This document shows, piece after piece, positions 43,915 through 52,759 of a stretch of DNA of 64,000 bases. How positions within the stretch are numbered: the first letter of the stretch is position 1; each line of letters opens with the position of its first letter. Below the pieces are notes generated by a model, which saw only the letters and a list, made by a program, of their open reading frames with translations, did not search any database and had not been told where the DNA came from. This stretch comes from Paenibacillus sp. FSL A5-0031 (GTDB taxonomy: Bacteria > Bacillota > Bacilli > Paenibacillales > Paenibacillaceae), in NCBI RefSeq assembly GCF_001956295.1, contig NZ_MRTD01000001.1, positions 1-64,000 of the forward strand. Reading direction: 5' to 3'. The position numbers and the translations under genes were made by a program.

Positions 43915-45120
43915 GTGGGTAGATTATGGAGTCGGGATTTTGTAACGATTTGTTTAAGTCATTTTTTTATCTTCTTGACCTTTTATATGTTAGCCGTTAC
44001 CTTACCGCAATTTGTACTCGATGAGCTGCATGGGAGTAGGGAAGGCATCGGACTTGTTATCACGTTTTTTGTTATTACTGCGGTCATTTCAAGACCTTTA
44101 ACCGGAAAGTGGTTAAACGAGATAAGTAAACGAAAAATTTTAGTTATTACTTTAATTATTTCTACGATATGTAGTTTGTCGTACACATGGATTGACAACT
44201 ATTCGACCCTGCTCGTATTGCGTGTTATTCATGGTTTTGCTTTTGGGATGGTGACTACATCCTCTTCAATCATTGTTTTGGACATTATCCCTGAACATCG
44301 GAAAGGAGAAGGAGTTGGGTATTTTAGTTTGTTTATGAGTCTCGCAATGGTAATTGGGCCATTTATAGGCTTATGGATAACAACGCAAATTAACTATAGT
44401 GTTATGTTCATTGCGGTTGCTGTCTTTTCACTGCTTTCCTTATTGTGCGGGGTTATTACAAGGTTCCCAAGTCACGTGAATGCAACCTCAATGGTATTTG
44501 TTAAAGGGTTTCGCCGTTACTTTGAGCCGCTGGCGATGCCTATTTCCATAGTTGGTTTTTTACTTGCGTTTTCTTATGGTGCCTTATCTACATTTATCTC
44601 AGTATATGCCAAAACGCTTGGGCTGGAGAGTATTGCAAGCTATTTCTTTGTGGTTTTGGCATTAATGATCCTACTAACTCGACCTTTTACCGGGCGATTA
44701 TTCGATCGAAAAGGAGAGCATATCCTTGCTTATTCAGGAATGCTCTTATTCATTTTCGGGATGGTCTGGTTAAGCCAAGCTTATTCGGCATCTGTATTTC
44801 TTATTGCAGCAGGAATTATTGGACTCGGATATGGTGCTGTTTTTCCTACCTTTATGACCATTGCGGTTAAAGCTTCACCTAGTCATCGCAGGGGAGTTGC
44901 TATGAGTACGTTTTTAGTGTTTTTTGACTCAGGATATGGAATAGGATCCTATTTGCTCGGTTTTCTTGCAGCAATGACAAGCTATCACATGATGTACCTG
45001 ATCGGTGGACTAATCATGTTATTTACACTTATCATTTATTACTTTTTCCATCATCGGAGGCAGAAAATTGAACTTAATCGTGAAGCGGAAGTAACTACTC
45101 TGCTCGAGAAGAGCAATTAA
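43915..45120 (+). CDS. MFS transporter
   Basis: About 401 residues from GTG 43915 (AAGGGG upstream; GTG 43879 also in frame). Twelve helices; features include HFFIFLTFYMLAVTLPQFVLDEL, RPLTGKWLNEISKRKIL, the RPFTGRLFDRKGEHIL second-half loop, and GLGYGAVFPTFMTIAV. Similar to the staphylopine/YfkF/EntS-like MFS exporters of Bacillales, but the substrate is not readable. It probably belongs with the LysR gene. Confidence 0.85.
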   Translation: MGRLWSRDFVTICLSHFFIFLTFYMLAVTLPQFVLDELHGSREGIGLVITFFVITAVISRPLTGKWLNEISKRKILVITLIISTICSLSYTWIDNYSTLLVLRVIHGFAFGMVTTSSSIIVLDIIPEHRKGEGVGYFSLFMSLAMVIGPFIGLWITTQINYSVMFIAVAVFSLLSLLCGVITRFPSHVNATSMVFVKGFRRYFEPLAMPISIVGFLLAFSYGALSTFISVYAKTLGLESIASYFFVVLALMILLTRPFTGRLFDRKGEHILAYSGMLLFIFGMVWLSQAYSASVFLIAAGIIGLGYGAVFPTFMTIAVKASPSHRRGVAMSTFLVFFDSGYGIGSYLLGFLAAMTSYHMMYLIGGLIMLFTLIIYYFFHHRRQKIELNREAEVTTLLEKSN

Positions 45121-45819
45121 TAAGCCAATTTCCGCATTAAAATCTGAATATTATAAAAACATATCAAAATTATTGTTATGAAGCACTGTAGGTGCACACG
45201 TTGCGGAATACCTGCTTCAGCGTGAGTTTAAAGTAGATAAGCTTAACCAAAAGTGGGTAAGAGATTAGGGAGATAACAATTATGAAGGAAACGGTGCTCA
45301 AGATTGAATTTAATATGTATGACTATGATGAAGGAGGATTTACAACATCTACTTTTTTCATTGGTTGAGCAATCATGAATTGCTGAAGCACTTTTCTTAG
45401 TGTTACGTCGATTCCAGATACGTGTCCGTCATAATGATTTTTATATCGCAATGACTCTTGGGTGTTTTGGGCTTAGCAGGTGATCTACAAAGGTAGGAGC
45501 AGAAATTGAAGGTCCGCTTGAATAGTTATAGTATTCAAATGATGTAATGCCCCTTAGGAGTCTATTATCGGTCATATAAATGATCATTTTTATTGAGAAA
45601 AATGTAAAAGTTTGAAATAATTAAAAAGAGAGATAGACCGCTATTTTCATTATTACAATCTCTTACAATCAACACAGATATCAGTTGGGACTTCCTGCCT
45701 CGATGAATCTAGGTTAATATATCGTTGTTTCAGCTTAAAATGGTACTATGTATTTAAGCAATCTGCTACTTAAACTAGTAATTTGCATCATACTTTATCT
45801 AAACAAAGGAGAATCTCAA
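45121..45819. other. Gap with gene relics
   Basis: Plus strand near 45190-45268: GAHVAEYLLQREFKVDKLNQKWVRD and a stop, the tail of an unknown protein. Plus strand 45282-45368: a 28-codon ORF (MKETVLKIEFNMYDYDEGGF). Minus strand about 45460-45316: YDGHVSGIDVTLRKVLQQFM, IAQPMKKVDVVNPPSS. None is complete or recognised. Confidence 0.35.
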
Positions 45820-46425
45820 ATGGGAAATTCAATATTTAACAATTTTAAGTGGATTAATGAAAGCAAGGCAACCTATGAAAATGACAAACTGATTATTGAA
45901 GCCCCTGCAGAAAGTGATTTCTTCTGCAATAATGGAGCCGTTTCCGAAACAGGAATTACACCGGAAAATCTTTGCAATGCACCATTTTATTACACAGATG
46001 TTACTGGCGATTTTGTGATGCGTGTTCAGGTTTCTCATGATTTCAGGGATACTTACGATGCGGCGACCATTATGGTTATGCAAGATCTTCAGGTGTGGGC
46101 TAAAGCATGCTTCGAACAGACAGATTTTGGTACACACGCTGTAGTAAGTGTTGTCACAAATCATAATTCGGATGACGCTAACGGGTGTAACATTAACGGA
46201 AATCATGTATGGTTACAGGTTGCAAGAGTTGATAACTCATTTTCATTCCATTATTCGTTGGATGGGGTTAAGTTTGATATGATGCGATTCTTTAGCTTGC
46301 CAGTCGATAAGACAATCAAGGTGGGACTTGTTGCGCAAGCGCCAATAGGAAAAGGTGGAGAACGAGTCTTTCAAAACTTTTCATTGACAAATACAAGGGT
46401 TAACAATATTCGGTATGGTGTATAA
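45820..46425 (+). CDS. DUF1349 family protein (concanavalin-like fold)
   Basis: 201 residues from ATG 45820 (AAAGGAG upstream). Pattern NFKWINESKATYENDKLIIEAPAESDFF, NAPFYYTDVTGDFVMRVQVSHDFRDTYDAATIMVMQD and VGLVAQAP matches the DUF1349 beta-sandwich, related to YesU-like proteins. No signal peptide. A carbohydrate-binding role is a fold-based guess. A terminator follows at 46490-46535. Confidence 0.85.
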   Translation: MGNSIFNNFKWINESKATYENDKLIIEAPAESDFFCNNGAVSETGITPENLCNAPFYYTDVTGDFVMRVQVSHDFRDTYDAATIMVMQDLQVWAKACFEQTDFGTHAVVSVVTNHNSDDANGCNINGNHVWLQVARVDNSFSFHYSLDGVKFDMMRFFSLPVDKTIKVGLVAQAPIGKGGERVFQNFSLTNTRVNNIRYGV

Positions 46426-46489
46426 CTTGATTCGAATGTGTTTGTTAACAGATATAAAGAGGTTTTTTCCAAGGTATAAGAAACTGATT

Positions 46490-46537
46490 AAGCTGCGATA
46501 ACCCCAAATAAGTGTGGGATTATCCCAGCTTTTTTAT
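46490..46537 (+). terminator. Terminator after the DUF1349 gene
   Basis: AAGCTGCGATAACCCCA pairs with TGTGGGATTATCCCAGCTT, followed by TTTTT. Confidence 0.75.
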
Positions 46538-46645
46538 TTTAATACACCGGTATTCCTGTGGCGAACTGACCGAACTCGAATACTTCTTAATATCTTCATT
46601 GGCATTATTCGTATAAAGAGATAACGAAGAACGCATAAAGTCAAT

Positions 46646-46855
46646 TTATTGCGAATCTACCGATTTCTCGACAGGCTGAAGCCGATCAGCAATAAAAAAA
46701 CATAGCAGTACGGGAATCAGCGTAATGGCATTCACAAGTATAAATCCCCATGTTCCAGCAGCAATCCTTTGGTACCAATAGTAGTCAGATAAAAACATAT
46801 ACACCATAACAATCCAGACGGCTGAAAAAGTAGATACGATGATATAAGCTTTCAT
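46646..46855 (-). CDS. Small two-helix membrane protein, divergent from ger operon
   Basis: 69 residues with AGAGGTGAG upstream of ATG 46855. Two hydrophobic helices (YIIVSTFSAVWIVMVYMFL and GFILVNAITLIPVLLCFFIA) joined by a YYWYQR loop. Unknown function; small membrane proteins often accompany ger operons, so a germination or spore-membrane role is possible. Confidence 0.6.
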   Translation of the reverse strand: MKAYIIVSTFSAVWIVMVYMFLSDYYWYQRIAAGTWGFILVNAITLIPVLLCFFIADRLQPVEKSVDSQ

Positions 46856-46909
46856 AATAATATCTCACCTCTGAGCTATTATTCCTTATGCGCATCCCAA
46901 TTATGCCAC

Positions 46910-46938
46910 GAATAAATTACCAATTACAGCGCATAATG
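46910..46938 (+). promoter_or_regulatory. Possible sigma-G promoter of the ger operon
   Basis: GAATA (46910-46914), 17-nt spacer, CATAATG (46932-46938). It fits the forespore sigma-G pattern (GHATR / CATWHTA) with one -10 mismatch and lies 26 bp before gerAB. Confidence 0.45.
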
Positions 46939-46963
46939 AATCAATCGGTAAGGGAGGTTCAAT

Positions 46964-48085
46964 ATGGAACGTCGTATCACGACAATAAGCAACTTTCAAA
47001 TGATGACCCTAATCGTCATTTCAACGATCGGAACCTCGAGTCTTTACGCCCCTGCAACATTTGCCGAATATGCGGAACGAAACTCTTGGTACTTGGCAGT
47101 GGCTGGAGGAATAATGGGTCTCATAAATTTGTTCGTTTTTTTGAAGCTCAATCAACTTTACCCGAATAAAAATATCATTTCTATTTGTACGCATCTGCTC
47201 GGTTCTTGGATCGGAAGCGCTATGGCCTTTTTATTTATCTGCTATTTTATTGACGTAACGTCTTGGGTTTTACGCGAGTTTTCCCAGTTTTTTATTATCG
47301 TATTAAATCCGCTCATTCCGCAGATCTGGTATTTGTCTGCCGGTGCTATCATGTGTGCGTATGCGGCTTATCATGGCCTTGAAGTGTTTGCGCGTGTTTC
47401 GGAAATAATATTCTTTGTTACGGTAACCACCTTCTTGTTGATCTACTTGCTGCTGATCAACCAATATCACCCCGAATATTTGCTTCCAATACTGGAAAAC
47501 GGTCTGGCTCAGCCGCTCAGGGGGCTTTTGCTTTCCATGTCCTGGTTTGGTGATTTGATGTTTATATCAATGGTCCTGCAGCATGTTCGTAAGACGAAGC
47601 ACACGACTGCTTATGCCATGAGTGCCGTGGGCATTACATTGCTGCTGCTTTTGATGTCGATCTTATCGTGCACGATGCTGTTTGGCGGCAAGACGATGGC
47701 AACCTTTACTTACCCGAGCATTAGTCTCATTCAAAATATAAAGCTGTTCAACAACATAGAACGTTTTGATGCCGCGCTCGTTGTTGTTTGGGTGATGAGC
47801 TCGTTTATCAAAATAACGGTATACTTCTGGTCCGCGCACCAAGGTCTTTCACAATTGCTGCGGCTCCGCAAGCCTCACATGTTCATTATTCCGTTGGCCA
47901 TTGGTTTTGTTATCGTCTCCAAGTTCAAAGTATGGGGATTAATCGAGTTATCTGCCTTTTATGACAGCCAGTCTTGGTATTTTGTTATGTTTCAGCTATT
48001 CATTCCAGCCTTGCTGCTGTTTATTGCTTTGATCAAAGAGAATATGAAAAAAAAAGCAGGTGAATGCTGTGGGCAACAACAGTAA
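46964..48085 (+). CDS. Spore germination permease-like protein, GerAB family
   Basis: 373 residues, GGGAGG upstream. About ten helices, APC-type fold; starts TTISNFQMMTLIVISTIGTSSLYAPATFAEYA, the family opening. It is the B subunit of a GerA-type germinant receptor in the inner spore membrane, which forms the nutrient-binding subunit in B. subtilis GerA. First gene of a B-A-C operon; overlaps the A gene. Confidence 0.9.
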   Translation: MERRITTISNFQMMTLIVISTIGTSSLYAPATFAEYAERNSWYLAVAGGIMGLINLFVFLKLNQLYPNKNIISICTHLLGSWIGSAMAFLFICYFIDVTSWVLREFSQFFIIVLNPLIPQIWYLSAGAIMCAYAAYHGLEVFARVSEIIFFVTVTTFLLIYLLLINQYHPEYLLPILENGLAQPLRGLLLSMSWFGDLMFISMVLQHVRKTKHTTAYAMSAVGITLLLLLMSILSCTMLFGGKTMATFTYPSISLIQNIKLFNNIERFDAALVVVWVMSSFIKITVYFWSAHQGLSQLLRLRKPHMFIIPLAIGFVIVSKFKVWGLIELSAFYDSQSWYFVMFQLFIPALLLFIALIKENMKKKAGECCGQQQ

Positions 48086-49517
48086 TAACAAAACAAAGCT
48101 CACGAGCAACGTTTGCGATAACAAACGATTGCTAAAGGAATACATGCAAGCGACGGATGATCTGGTTATGGTTCATTCCACCTTTAGCCAGGGCCAGTCT
48201 GCTACGGTATGTTATCTAAATGAAATGACTGATACGAGGAAGCTTGATCTTATGCTGATTCGATATAAAGAAGATGAAAACCTGCTGACTTATTTCCGAA
48301 TGGACGAGAAGGTCTACACCATCGAGGATGCCGCAGACTCTCTTGCGGCTGGCCTATCGGTACTACTTTTTGATGAAAAAGAATATGCGATATCCATCAA
48401 TACGCTCGGAATCCAACTGCGAAGCGTGGATGAACCGGTAACTGAAGCGGTAGTGAAAGGTCCAAGAAGCGGATTTACGGAGTCCTTGACCAATAATCTA
48501 GCTTTGGTCCGTTATCATTTTCCGTCACCCATCTTAAAGGTTGAATACCGCAAGGTAGGTCACTTGAGTAAAACAAACCTCATCATTCTGTCAGTTGGAG
48601 GAATAACGAATCCGGAAATTTTAAAGGAAGTCCACTTAAGAATCAGTGAAATTCCAGCGGATACGATACTGGAAGGCAATTACGTGGAGGAGTGGATCAC
48701 CGATAACCGCGGGACCTTATTTCCGTTAATTGAATCGACAGAGAGGCCTGATCGAGTTATCGGCGCATTGCTTGATGGCAGAATTGCGGTCATTGTGCAA
48801 GGAACGCCTTTTGTAATGCTTCTGCCGTTTGTTTTTTTGCAAGCATTCCAAGTGAGCGAGGACTACGCCTGGAACTACTATATCGGCTCTGTGATGCGCC
48901 TAATTCGATTTTTCAGTGCAATGATCGGAATGCTGCTTCCTGCCTTTTACGTAGCTACGGTTACGTTTCACCATGAGCTGGTACCGACGACGTTACTGCA
49001 GAGCATAGCATCGGCGAAAGAGCCTGTTCCTTTTCCGGCGGTGGTGGAAAGCTTTATGATGATGATTGCTTTCGAAATTATGCGCGAAGCGGGCATCCGC
49101 ATGCCGAAACAGGTCGGACAAGCTGTCAGCATCGTAGGCGCTCTCATATTGGGGCAAGCTGCTGTAGCAGCTGGAATCGTATCCCCCATTATGGTTATCG
49201 TCGCTGCTCTAACCGGAATTTGCACGTTTACGTTGCCTCCTACCGCTATTAACTATGTCATTCGTATGCTTCAGTTCGGAATGACGCTGCTTGCTTCTTT
49301 GCTAGGATATGTCGGAGTGATGGTTGGGATTATTATGCTCTTGACGTACCTCGCTTCGCTTCGCTCTTTCGGCATTCCTTATTTGGGACCTGCTTCACCA
49401 TTTAAGTTCGAAGAATTAACGGACATTATCGTTCGTAGGCCGCATTCAATGAACAATAAACGGCCCGGATTGTTTCGTTCGATTCAAAACAGGCGATTCT
49501 CGGGTAAGCAAAGATGA
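48069..49517 (+). CDS. Spore germination protein, GerAA family
   Basis: About 482 residues; GTG 48069 sits well behind GCAGGTG (GTG 48060 also in frame). A soluble N-terminal part (about 1-240; TDDLVMVHSTFSQGQSATVCYL) and a membrane domain of about five helices with EGNYVEEWITDNRGTLFPLIESTERPDRVIGALLDGRIAVIVQGTPF and LLPAFYVATVTFHHELVPTTLL, the GerA signature. A subunit of the receptor, recently shown to act as an ion channel in B. subtilis. Confidence 0.93.
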   Translation: MGNNSNNKTKLTSNVCDNKRLLKEYMQATDDLVMVHSTFSQGQSATVCYLNEMTDTRKLDLMLIRYKEDENLLTYFRMDEKVYTIEDAADSLAAGLSVLLFDEKEYAISINTLGIQLRSVDEPVTEAVVKGPRSGFTESLTNNLALVRYHFPSPILKVEYRKVGHLSKTNLIILSVGGITNPEILKEVHLRISEIPADTILEGNYVEEWITDNRGTLFPLIESTERPDRVIGALLDGRIAVIVQGTPFVMLLPFVFLQAFQVSEDYAWNYYIGSVMRLIRFFSAMIGMLLPAFYVATVTFHHELVPTTLLQSIASAKEPVPFPAVVESFMMMIAFEIMREAGIRMPKQVGQAVSIVGALILGQAAVAAGIVSPIMVIVAALTGICTFTLPPTAINYVIRMLQFGMTLLASLLGYVGVMVGIIMLLTYLASLRSFGIPYLGPASPFKFEELTDIIVRRPHSMNNKRPGLFRSIQNRRFSGKQR

Positions 49518-50653
49518 AAGCAAGAAAATGGTTTGCTGTCGCGGTAATTGTTGTTTGTTTTATTAATACGGGCTGCAAGGGCAGTATGGAGCTTAACGAG
49601 CTCCATATCGTACATTCCATTGCCATTGACAAAGGGGAGAACGGAGCGGTTAGATTAACGGCTGAAATTGCGAGGCTGACGACTGGCGGACAACAGCCGA
49701 AGGGGATGCAGGAGCGAACGTTCTTTCTATCCACGGAGGGTAGAAGCTTATTTGAGGCTGCCCGTCTCATGAGATCGAAATCGGACCGAACGCTGCTTTG
49801 GGGCCATACGTCGGCCATTATATTTAGTGCGGACCTTGCCAGGAGCGGAATTGATAAGATGTTAGAGGATATCCGACGGTTAAGACAATTTCGGAATTCA
49901 ACTTTAGTATACGTAAAGGAAGGTACTGCTTTTGAAGCGTTAAAAGTATCTATGCCGAACGTATCCATTTCTTCTCAAGCACTAAAGGGTTTATCCGAGG
50001 GAGGGAACACGACGGCCTTAACCCATAAAACTACTTTCATTGATGTCTATCAAGAATTAATTAACCAGTACAAAGACATAAGCATTCCGTCGATAGAGAT
50101 TGTTAGTGACCAGGTAGATAAAAAACTTCAATTGTTACAGACGAAGGGACTTTTTGCTTTTAAAGGCGATCATCTCGTCGGTTTCTTGCATGTACAGGAA
50201 ACAAAAGGTTTCCTTCGTGCTTCAGGCCAGATGAACGGTTCTTCCGAAACGATAGGGTGCGGGCGAAAGAGGGAGATGCTGACATTTGAAAACATTAATA
50301 ACCGCAGCGCCATACATCCTAATGTGGATCAGCAGCTCAAAGCAATTGTCAAAATAGAAATTTATGCGGATCTGAATTTAACTAGTCAACAATGCACAAA
50401 TACGAAGATCGATTCGGAAGAGGTAGCCGCTTGGGAGAGAGCGCTAAATGAAAGCATTACCAAAGAGATCGATCGGTTTATCCTATTTTCCAAGAAAAAT
50501 AAGGTTGATATGCTTGGGATAGGAGAAATGATTCATCGTAAGCAGCCAAAATATTGGCGTAAAATGAAGGATAATTGGAAGGAGTACTATCCGTTAGTGA
50601 AATTTGACATACAGGTGCATACGAGAATAGATCATACGAATTTTACTTCTTGA
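49514..50653 (+). CDS. Spore germination lipoprotein, GerAC family
   Basis: 379 residues; ATG overlaps the gerAA stop by 4 bp. Signal peptide with lipobox NTGC; then ELNELHIVHSIAIDKGENGAVRLTAEIARL, GRSLFEAARLMRSKSDRTLLWGHTSAIIFS, and the C-terminal domain with W-x-x-A-L-N-E-S-I-T-K-E-I and KPKYWRKMKDNWKEYYPLVKFDIQVHTRI. It is the peripheral C subunit of the receptor. Confidence 0.92.
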   Translation: MKARKWFAVAVIVVCFINTGCKGSMELNELHIVHSIAIDKGENGAVRLTAEIARLTTGGQQPKGMQERTFFLSTEGRSLFEAARLMRSKSDRTLLWGHTSAIIFSADLARSGIDKMLEDIRRLRQFRNSTLVYVKEGTAFEALKVSMPNVSISSQALKGLSEGGNTTALTHKTTFIDVYQELINQYKDISIPSIEIVSDQVDKKLQLLQTKGLFAFKGDHLVGFLHVQETKGFLRASGQMNGSSETIGCGRKREMLTFENINNRSAIHPNVDQQLKAIVKIEIYADLNLTSQQCTNTKIDSEEVAAWERALNESITKEIDRFILFSKKNKVDMLGIGEMIHRKQPKYWRKMKDNWKEYYPLVKFDIQVHTRIDHTNFTS

Positions 50654-50656
50654 GTC

Positions 50657-50698
50657 ATAAAGGCTGGTAGTCACATTAAGGTGATTCCGGCCTTTTAT
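50657..50698 (+). terminator. Terminator of the ger operon
   Basis: ATAAAGGCTGG and CCGGCCTTTTAT arms with a further GTCAC/GTGAT extension. Confidence 0.65.
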
Positions 50699-51237
50699 GC
50701 GTTAAAAGCAATGCTAGTTATTCGTTAAAAGCTGTTTCTAATTTGGTTCTTGGGGCTGTTGAATTAGGTTGTACAGATCATCTTTACGAACTGCCCTAGA
50801 GGATCGAGTTTCTTATTCAATAATGATTCGGTTTGAATAAGAATGTCATATCAGCTAAAGTAAATAAAGATTTTGAAGGCTTAGCTAATGATATAGACGA
50901 TCTGGATTCGGAAAAGGTCATGTAGATGATTCGGAAATTTATTCATGTACTCACCATCAACGAATATTTAAATCCTAATACATAGATAAGCATATATTGA
51001 TATTACTTTTTTTTGCATTCGCAGCAGCAATTTCAATAATAATATGGAGAGCTAAATTTCGTTTTAAAAAATAATGTTCACTAAACTAATAGGTAAATTC
51101 AATCTAATGAACAAGGGGCGGCATCAGCTGCTCCTTGTTTTTTATTAAAACCAAAGGAGCTTTCCTTCGGTGATGATAATAATGATGAGATGGATAATTA
51201 AATGTATACACGTTTAAAACCCAAAGTCGTGAAGGCT
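50699..51237. other. Gap with a coding relic and a repeat A copy
   Basis: Plus-strand frames near 50870-50985 (KDFEGLANDIDDLDSEKVM, a stop, MIRKFIHVLTINEYLNPNT) look like a lost gene. A degenerate repeat A core (51080-51110) and a T-tailed hairpin ACAAGGGGCGGC/GCTGCTCCTTGT (51111-51140) follow. Confidence 0.4.
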
Positions 51238-51298
51238 AAAAAATTCTCACTTTATGTTAAATTATTCTGCAGTTTTCCCGGCTTGAACCTTCTATACT
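51238..51298 (+). promoter_or_regulatory. Shared upstream element and promoter, first ribose-type SBP gene
   Basis: AAAAAATTC (51238-51246) and GTTAAATT (51256-51263), then 29 nt to TATACT (51293-51298). The same two blocks occur at 58927-58953, 30 nt before TATACT at 58984. Probable binding site of the locus 3 response regulator. Confidence 0.5.
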
Positions 51299-51479
51299 TT
51301 TAATGGACACGCTTACAGTTTCAGTTGTCAGCAAAGACAAGCAGGGGTCCGAAATTATTTGAACTTGCAGAGGAGGGTTGAGTCACTTTAACGGCGTCCG
51401 ATCTATGAATGCGTCGGAGTATCGAAGACCGAAGGCTTGAATTGATTTGGCATTCAGCATCAAAATGGGGGAATTGGCC

Positions 51480-52688
51480 ATGAGAAAATGTAATTCTGTA
51501 ATGGTAGCATTTATGCTTGTTTGCAGCTTGGCTCTGGCAGGCTGCGGTACGAACAACGGAAGCACCAGCGGCGCTTCGAATGCAGCTGCCGAAGCTAACG
51601 GTGCGGCAAGTAACACGACAGCAACTGACGGGGCATCATCTGCAGAAGCCAGCGGACCGCTCACAATTAATCAAGCCCTGCCGGATAAAGAAATTCTAAG
51701 CAAAGGGCCGGACGGTGAGAGTGCCGTTTCCGCCAAAACGCTGCAATTGACGGAAGAAGAGCTGAAAAAGATAAAGTCCGGTAACTACACGGCAGCTATC
51801 TCGATGCATTATGCTGGTAACGACTGGTCCAAGGCGCAGTTGAATGGTCTAAGGGATACGTTCGCCAAGATGAATATCAAAATCGTTGCCACGACAGATG
51901 CGAACTTCAAAGCAGAAACGCAGGTGGCCAACATTGAAACGATACTCGCCAAAAAGCCGCACATCCTGGTCAGTATTCCGGTCGATGCGGTCTCGACGGC
52001 AAGCGTTTTCAAGAAAGCCGCCGATGAAGGCGTAAAGCTCGTGTTCATGGACAACAAGGCAAGTGGACTTCAAGCCGGCAAAGATTACATCAGCGTGGTC
52101 TCTGCCGATAACTACGGCAATGGCGTAGAAGCCGCACACATTCTGGCGAAAGCGATCGGCGAGGAAGGTGAGGTCGGCGTGATCTACCATGATGCGGACT
52201 TCTTCGTCACGAAGCAAAGAACCGAGGCGTTCGAGAAAACGATCAAAGACGAGTATCCCAACATCAAAATCGTAGACAGAGGCGGAATCGTGGGTCCCAA
52301 CGACGGCGAGAAAGTCGCTGCGGCAATGCTGACGAAGCATCCGAAGATGAATGGCATGTTCGTTGTGTGGGATGTACCGGCCGAAGGCGCGCTCGCTGCC
52401 GCACGATCCGCTGGCCGAAACGATCTGGCGATTTCGACGATCGACCTTGGCACGAACGTGGCATTGGACATTGCCAAGGGCGGCATGATCAAAGGACTTG
52501 GCGCCCAGCTGCCATACGATCAAGGTGTTGCGGAAGCGATTCTAGCGGCGTATTCCTTGTTGGGAAAAGAAGCGCCAGCGTACGTAGCGGTGCCGTCGTT
52601 GCAGGTAAATAAGGAGAACGTTCTGGCATCCTGGAAAACCGTTTACCATTCGGATGCACCTGCAGCGATTCAAGATATGGCAAAGTAA
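51480..52688 (+). CDS. Ribose-type (CUT2) sugar-binding lipoprotein, copy 1
   Basis: About 402 residues from ATG 51480. Lipobox LAGC after a short signal peptide, then an Ala/Ser/Thr-rich linker of about 45 residues. Peripla_BP_4 fold: YTAAISMHYAGNDWSKAQLNGLRDTF, ETILAKKPHILVSIPVDAVSTASVFKKAADEGVKLVFMDN, GKDYISVVSADNYGNG and IDLGTNVALDIAKGGMIKGLGAQLPYDQGVAEA. Close paralogue of the protein encoded at 59060. It has no permease of its own next to it; the oxidoreductase gene follows. Confidence 0.88.
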   Translation: MRKCNSVMVAFMLVCSLALAGCGTNNGSTSGASNAAAEANGAASNTTATDGASSAEASGPLTINQALPDKEILSKGPDGESAVSAKTLQLTEEELKKIKSGNYTAAISMHYAGNDWSKAQLNGLRDTFAKMNIKIVATTDANFKAETQVANIETILAKKPHILVSIPVDAVSTASVFKKAADEGVKLVFMDNKASGLQAGKDYISVVSADNYGNGVEAAHILAKAIGEEGEVGVIYHDADFFVTKQRTEAFEKTIKDEYPNIKIVDRGGIVGPNDGEKVAAAMLTKHPKMNGMFVVWDVPAEGALAAARSAGRNDLAISTIDLGTNVALDIAKGGMIKGLGAQLPYDQGVAEAILAAYSLLGKEAPAYVAVPSLQVNKENVLASWKTVYHSDAPAAIQDMAK

Positions 52689-52759
52689 TTCGTCAACTGT
52701 TGTAAAAGAACTAGTCTCGGTATTGATCCATTAATCGTATCAGTGAAGGAGAGAATACA

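Noticed and set aside
51849..52523. Long minus-strand open frame opposite the first ribose-type SBP gene
   Set aside because: It is a shadow of a well-supported coding gene in GC-rich codon usage; no RBS and no recognisable domain.
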